Shown: positions 2,997-5,990 of the stretch, piece after piece
Layout: every line of letters begins with the position of its first letter
Numbering within the stretch: the stretch's first letter is position 1
Assembly (NCBI GenBank): GCA_937898265.1
Contig: CALEJM010000095.1
Span: 1 to 5,990, forward strand
Direction of reading: 5' to 3'
DNA from: an uncultured Porphyromonadaceae bacterium
GTDB taxonomy: Bacteria; Bacteroidota; Bacteroidia; Bacteroidales; Paludibacteraceae
Length of the DNA: 5,990 nt
Notes under the pieces: generated by a model
Told to the model about the DNA's origin: nothing
The model's database searches: none
The model's input: only the letters and a program-made list of their open reading frames with translations
Made by a program: the position numbers and the translations under genes

Positions 2997-5990
2997 TAAA
3001 GCACCCGTCCCGAGGTGGTCGTCACTCTCACAAGGTAGAGTCCCGCCACAGCGGGGGCGACAATCTCGCACGGCATGTGGTCGGGGCGAAGCGATGTGAT
3101 GCACTGTCCGTCAGCTGTCAGCACCTCAACGAGGAGGTCGGCGCACTCCGCCTCACTCAGCGCCACATCGAGACGCACCTTGCCGCCACCACGCACTGGG
3201 TTAGGGGTGAGTTGGAGGAGGAGGTCGAGATCAGCGAGGTCAAGATCCACCTGCGTCTCTACCACCAAGCGGAGGAACACCACCGAGTCGCAGCCGTTGA
3301 CCGCCGTCAGCATCGCCATATAGAGACCGGCGTGGTCCAGCGGTTCGCCACAGAAATAATAGATTTCGCCAGCCACGATAGTGTCGGTCAGTTCCGTCTC
3401 TGCCACAGGGAGCACGGCAAGGGTGACGGCGAGCAACGTGTCGCCTGCCAGTCGCTGCAAGGTGTACGGAGAGCGGTCGGCATTGAGCGACAGCGCATTG
3501 ACGTCAAATCCATTACGTTGATAGTCGACGTTCTCGCAGATGGTGTCGGCGAGGTATTGTGTTGCATGATAAGGGCTGAGGGCGATGCGTCCGAGGTGGA
3601 GCATAGCGCCTACGTCGAAGAGGGTGCTCTCCACATAAAACGCCAGTTGGACGGTGTCGCCGCCATAGCTGTTGAGTGGCAGCACAACGGTCTCGCCATC
3701 GGCAGCAATCTCGTTGTAGACACGCGTTGCGTCGTTGTTGTTCCACTCCGCCACGAGGTCGGCCTGCTGCCAGTTGTTGCCGTTGCGTCGGGCGAGCACC
3801 ACGAAGCGGTCGTCTTGCTGCGCCAGCGAGTCGAGGATAGCCCCCTGACCCGAGATAGCGGTGAGGGCGAGGTCGAAGGAGAGTGCGGTGGCGCTGTCGA
3901 GCACCACACGTGGCGTGATGAGCCAGTAGGCAACGTAGGTGCCTGTCACGTTGACGGCGAGGTGGTCGGTGTTGAGACCATTGCCTCCGGTCATCTTATT
4001 CCAATGGTAATAGCTGTCGGGTTGGAGGGTCTGGATGCCGTTGAGCACGGCGGTGAGCGGCGCGTTGCCTGTCTCCCAGCACGACGGCAACTGTCTGCCC
4101 ATCGTGGAGAAGTCTTCGGCAAACGGCAAGGGGTAGATGCCACAGGGGGTCTCGAAGGTGAGCGTAGTCCAACCGCTCTCATCACCTTGGCAGACGGTGC
4201 GCACATAGGCGTAATAGGTGGTGAGCGGGGTGAGGTGGCTGAGGGTCACCGTCGGCGTATGGATGAGGGTGTCGACAATGTCTACGGTCTGAAGCTCAGG
4301 GTCGGACAATCGCCACGTCGCCACCTTGAGCTGCCAGAGGGTGTCGGCAGAGCTGCCTGGGGTAAAGGCGAGGTTGACGGCGGTGGCAGCGTCGGTCTGG
4401 GCGTAGAAGTCTTGCGGCGTGTTACAGCCATGGGGTGCCTCTACGACCACGTCGTCGAGGTAGAAGGCGGCGGGGTCGCCACCCGTGGCAGGCATGCGGA
4501 AGGCCAGATAACGCCCCGAGCCTGTGTAGTTGGCAAGTGAACGTCTTTCGTCGACATTCCAGATGCCGTTGGTGGAGACGAGGGGGGGGAGGAGGGTGAA
4601 CGAGTGTTCGTCGCCAGGGGTCTCCATGACTCCGATTTCGAGGTGCTCCCCTGCTCCACTGGCACGATGACTGAAGCGGACGGAGAGGGTTTGGAGCGGC
4701 GCACCGAGGAGTGCTGGCGTGGTGACGTAGCTGTAGGTGTCGGTGGTGGCGTTCAGTTGCAGCGAGCCGCGTGCCGAGGCGGCGTAGGTGGTGTTGATGC
4801 CTGCGCTGCCAAAGGCGTTCCAGCAGTCGGGCAACGAGCCTTCGAGGCGGTTGTCGAAGTTCACGCTATAGGGAAGTGAATCACCTACGACGACACCTTG
4901 ACAGAGGGTTGCGACGGTGTGATGTTGCCAAGGGGTGGTGTCGCCGTCGGCACAGTGTCCACGAAGGGCAACGACATAGGTCTGCTCGGGGGTGAGTCCG
5001 CCAAGGGTACACGGCAGGGCAACGAGGGTGTCGAGGGTGAGGCCGTTGCCCGAGAGGGTGAGTTCTACCTGCGGACAGTCGGTGACGGCATGCACCACGA
5101 CGGCGGAGTCGGTGGCATGCACGGCAACGTCGGCCAGGTAGCATGTGAGCGGTGTCAGCGAGAAGTTGTCGATGGCAGCAGGTGGGTTATGGTGTGTGGT
5201 GAGGTCGTTGACCCACACGAATGCCAAGAGGTAGTTGCCTTGCGGTATGAGGAGTTCGCGGTGGAACGTGCGCCAGTTGGAGGAGACGAGCCGACCGCTG
5301 TCGACGGCGATGCCGCCCGTCAGAGTTCCCGTGGGAGGCACGGTGCCGATGGCGTCGAGGTTGGTGCTCGTAGGGAGCAGGAAGAGGCGGAAGAAGTCGG
5401 CGGCGGAGTCGCCCACGCAGCGCCAGTCGAAGGAGCAGGCGTAGCGTCCCGTCTGCGGCACGGCGATGGTGCGTGTGGCCCACGAGAGGGTGCTCGGCGC
5501 GTCGTAGGATGTGGTCATGCCGTCGTTCTGCGAGACGTACATGGCGGTGTGCGGACTGTGGTAGATGGCTGAGCCGAAGCTCCATCCATGACTGCTCTTG
5601 CGGATATCCCAGCGGGCGTTGTCGGCGGGGTCTTCGAAGTCGGTGACCAGAGGCAGCGACTCCAGCACGGAGAGGGTGCGGAACGGGGTCGACACCCATC
5701 GACTTACGCCGCCACTGCAACGGGTGCGGACGTAGAGGGTGTAGTTCATCCCACCTTGAAGGGTATTTAGCGAGAGGGTGGGTTGAGCAACGACGGTGTC
5801 GGCCGTGTCGGGCATCACTCCTTGCGGACGGCACGCTACTTCCCAGACTGTGGTACTGTCGCCACCGCTCCAGACGGCGGTCATCCCCTGTGTGGTGAGA
5901 TGGGTGATGCGTGGTGTGGACGGCTGGGTGCAAGGCTGGGTGTAGTCGATATAGAGGTCGTCGAAGTAGAAGTAGTCGAGGGTCTTGAAG
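2972..5990 (-). CDS. large modular secreted/surface protein with T9SS type A sorting domain, 5' end outside window
   Basis: The frame is open to the right edge, so 1005 C-terminal residues are visible and the start is missing. Residues 1-16 (ending YFDDLYIDY) close a jelly-roll domain. Then follow fibronectin III-like domains at about 19-105, 283-363 and 522-616, alternating with jelly-roll domains at 109-282, 370-521 and 617-811. Each Fn3 unit carries a pattern like LTP..TYY.YVRT.C.G...W, and each jelly roll opens with LP and an Asp/Asn-Phe pair; two of them also carry LPxCW. These resemble choice-of-anchor J / cleaved-adhesin modules of Bacteroidota surface proteins. Two degenerate repeats of the DTIC..../ANGCDSVV type lie at 812-860 and 865-911. 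The sorting domain occupies 922-1005: LQLTPNPV, VEVLTADGQ, VAGLYLVRVTT and a KLVISN end. The protein should cross the inner membrane by Sec and the outer membrane by T9SS, losing this domain on the way. No catalytic motif is visible, so an adhesive or binding role is inferred. Residue numbers count from the right edge. Confidence 0.93.
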   Translation of the reverse strand, partial: FKTLDYFYFDDLYIDYTQPCTQPSTPRITHLTTQGMTAVWSGGDSTTVWEVACRPQGVMPDTADTVVAQPTLSLNTLQGGMNYTLYVRTRCSGGVSRWVSTPFRTLSVLESLPLVTDFEDPADNARWDIRKSSHGWSFGSAIYHSPHTAMYVSQNDGMTTSYDAPSTLSWATRTIAVPQTGRYACSFDWRCVGDSAADFFRLFLLPTSTNLDAIGTVPPTGTLTGGIAVDSGRLVSSNWRTFHRELLIPQGNYLLAFVWVNDLTTHHNPPAAIDNFSLTPLTCYLADVAVHATDSAVVVHAVTDCPQVELTLSGNGLTLDTLVALPCTLGGLTPEQTYVVALRGHCADGDTTPWQHHTVATLCQGVVVGDSLPYSVNFDNRLEGSLPDCWNAFGSAGINTTYAASARGSLQLNATTDTYSYVTTPALLGAPLQTLSVRFSHRASGAGEHLEIGVMETPGDEHSFTLLPPLVSTNGIWNVDERRSLANYTGSGRYLAFRMPATGGDPAAFYLDDVVVEAPHGCNTPQDFYAQTDAATAVNLAFTPGSSADTLWQLKVATWRLSDPELQTVDIVDTLIHTPTVTLSHLTPLTTYYAYVRTVCQGDESGWTTLTFETPCGIYPLPFAEDFSTMGRQLPSCWETGNAPLTAVLNGIQTLQPDSYYHWNKMTGGNGLNTDHLAVNVTGTYVAYWLITPRVVLDSATALSFDLALTAISGQGAILDSLAQQDDRFVVLARRNGNNWQQADLVAEWNNNDATRVYNEIAADGETVVLPLNSYGGDTVQLAFYVESTLFDVGAMLHLGRIALSPYHATQYLADTICENVDYQRNGFDVNALSLNADRSPYTLQRLAGDTLLAVTLAVLPVAETELTDTIVAGEIYYFCGEPLDHAGLYMAMLTAVNGCDSVVFLRLVVETQVDLDLADLDLLLQLTPNPVRGGGKVRLDVALSEAECADLLVEVLTADGQCITSLRPDHMPCEIVAPAVAGLYLVRVTTTSGRVLYSKLVISN
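2975..3226 (-). other. T9SS type A C-terminal sorting domain
   Basis: This segment encodes the last 84 residues of the large modular protein. It begins LLLQLTPNPVRGGGKVRL, which is the PNP opening typical of type A sorting domains. It continues with VEVLTADGQCI, the strand where most members have V.D..G, then AVAGLYLVRVTT, matching the G.Y.V.V strand, and ends SGRVLYSKLVISN, matching the SK.V-type terminus. Such domains are recognised by the outer-membrane translocon and removed by the sortase PorU. It contains three cysteines (in EAECADL, DGQCIT and MPCEI), more than I would expect in this domain class. Confidence 0.9.
4582..4589. repeat. eight-base G/C homopolymer inside the surface-protein gene
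   Basis: Eight consecutive G residues on the plus strand read as eight C residues on the coding strand, within codons for LLPPLV in the second complete jelly-roll domain. The frame is continuous across the tract here. Gain or loss of one base would shift the frame and remove the downstream domains, including the sorting domain. Confidence 0.85.

Noticed and set aside
3077..4540. A 487-codon open frame on the plus strand opposite the surface-protein gene
   Set aside because: It has no recognisable domain, has a composition rich in Gly, Val, Glu, Arg and His typical of antisense translation of GC-rich genes, and lies wholly opposite a gene with clear Fn3 and T9SS motifs. Stop codons are simply rare in this antisense phase; the same happens at 4898-5572.
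5187..5933. A 248-codon minus-strand frame overlapping the surface-protein gene
   Set aside because: Its Arg, His and Pro-rich translation is a frame-shifted reading of the Fn3/jelly-roll coding sequence. The main frame is continuous through the region with clear domains.
2975..5990. The surface protein as a gingipain-like protease
   Set aside because: The jelly-roll domains resemble the cleaved-adhesin domains of gingipains, but no protease domain or catalytic Cys/His motif is visible in this part. The missing N-terminus cannot be judged.

Overview
The window looks like chromosomal DNA of a member of the Bacteroidota, probably Bacteroidales and possibly Prevotellaceae-like. Three things support this. 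A large secreted modular protein ends in a type IX secretion (T9SS) sorting domain. A TAnnTTTG-type -7 promoter element is present. None of the three internal start codons in the downstream gene cluster is preceded by a Shine-Dalgarno sequence. Most of the DNA is GC-rich (hand counts of single 60-base lines reach about 65%), which is high for the order, so the genus is left open.

All five genes lie on the minus strand, so transcription runs from high to low coordinates. Right part (2972-5990): the C-terminal 1005 residues of a very large cell-surface or secreted protein whose start lies beyond the right edge. It alternates fibronectin type III-like domains with jelly-roll (choice-of-anchor J / cleaved-adhesin-like) domains, followed by two degenerate copies of a 'GCDS' repeat and a T9SS type A sorting domain. 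Its stop codon lies inside a 7-base tandem repeat.

Middle (2842-2971): an intergenic region holding the rest of that repeat, a long imperfect hairpin that pairs best as minus-strand RNA (candidate terminator), and a -7 promoter element for the next gene.

Left part (1-2841): a compact four-gene cluster with gaps of 12, 22 and 12 bases, probably one operon. In transcription order it holds an unrecognised signal-peptide protein with two C-terminal membrane helices; free methionine-(R)-sulfoxide reductase (msrC), with all catalytic positions present; a uridine phosphorylase-type nucleoside phosphorylase (udp); and an EamA/DMT-family permease cut by the left edge. The cluster combines oxidised-methionine repair, nucleoside salvage and small-molecule transport. 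A common purpose is not evident from the sequence.

No mobile element, CRISPR array, tRNA or rRNA was seen, and I found no convincing sign of a new multi-gene system. The most unusual points are the tandem repeat that supplies the stop codon of the secreted protein, an eight-base C homopolymer inside that gene, the wobble-paired hairpin, and the uncharacterised, lower-GC gene heading the operon.
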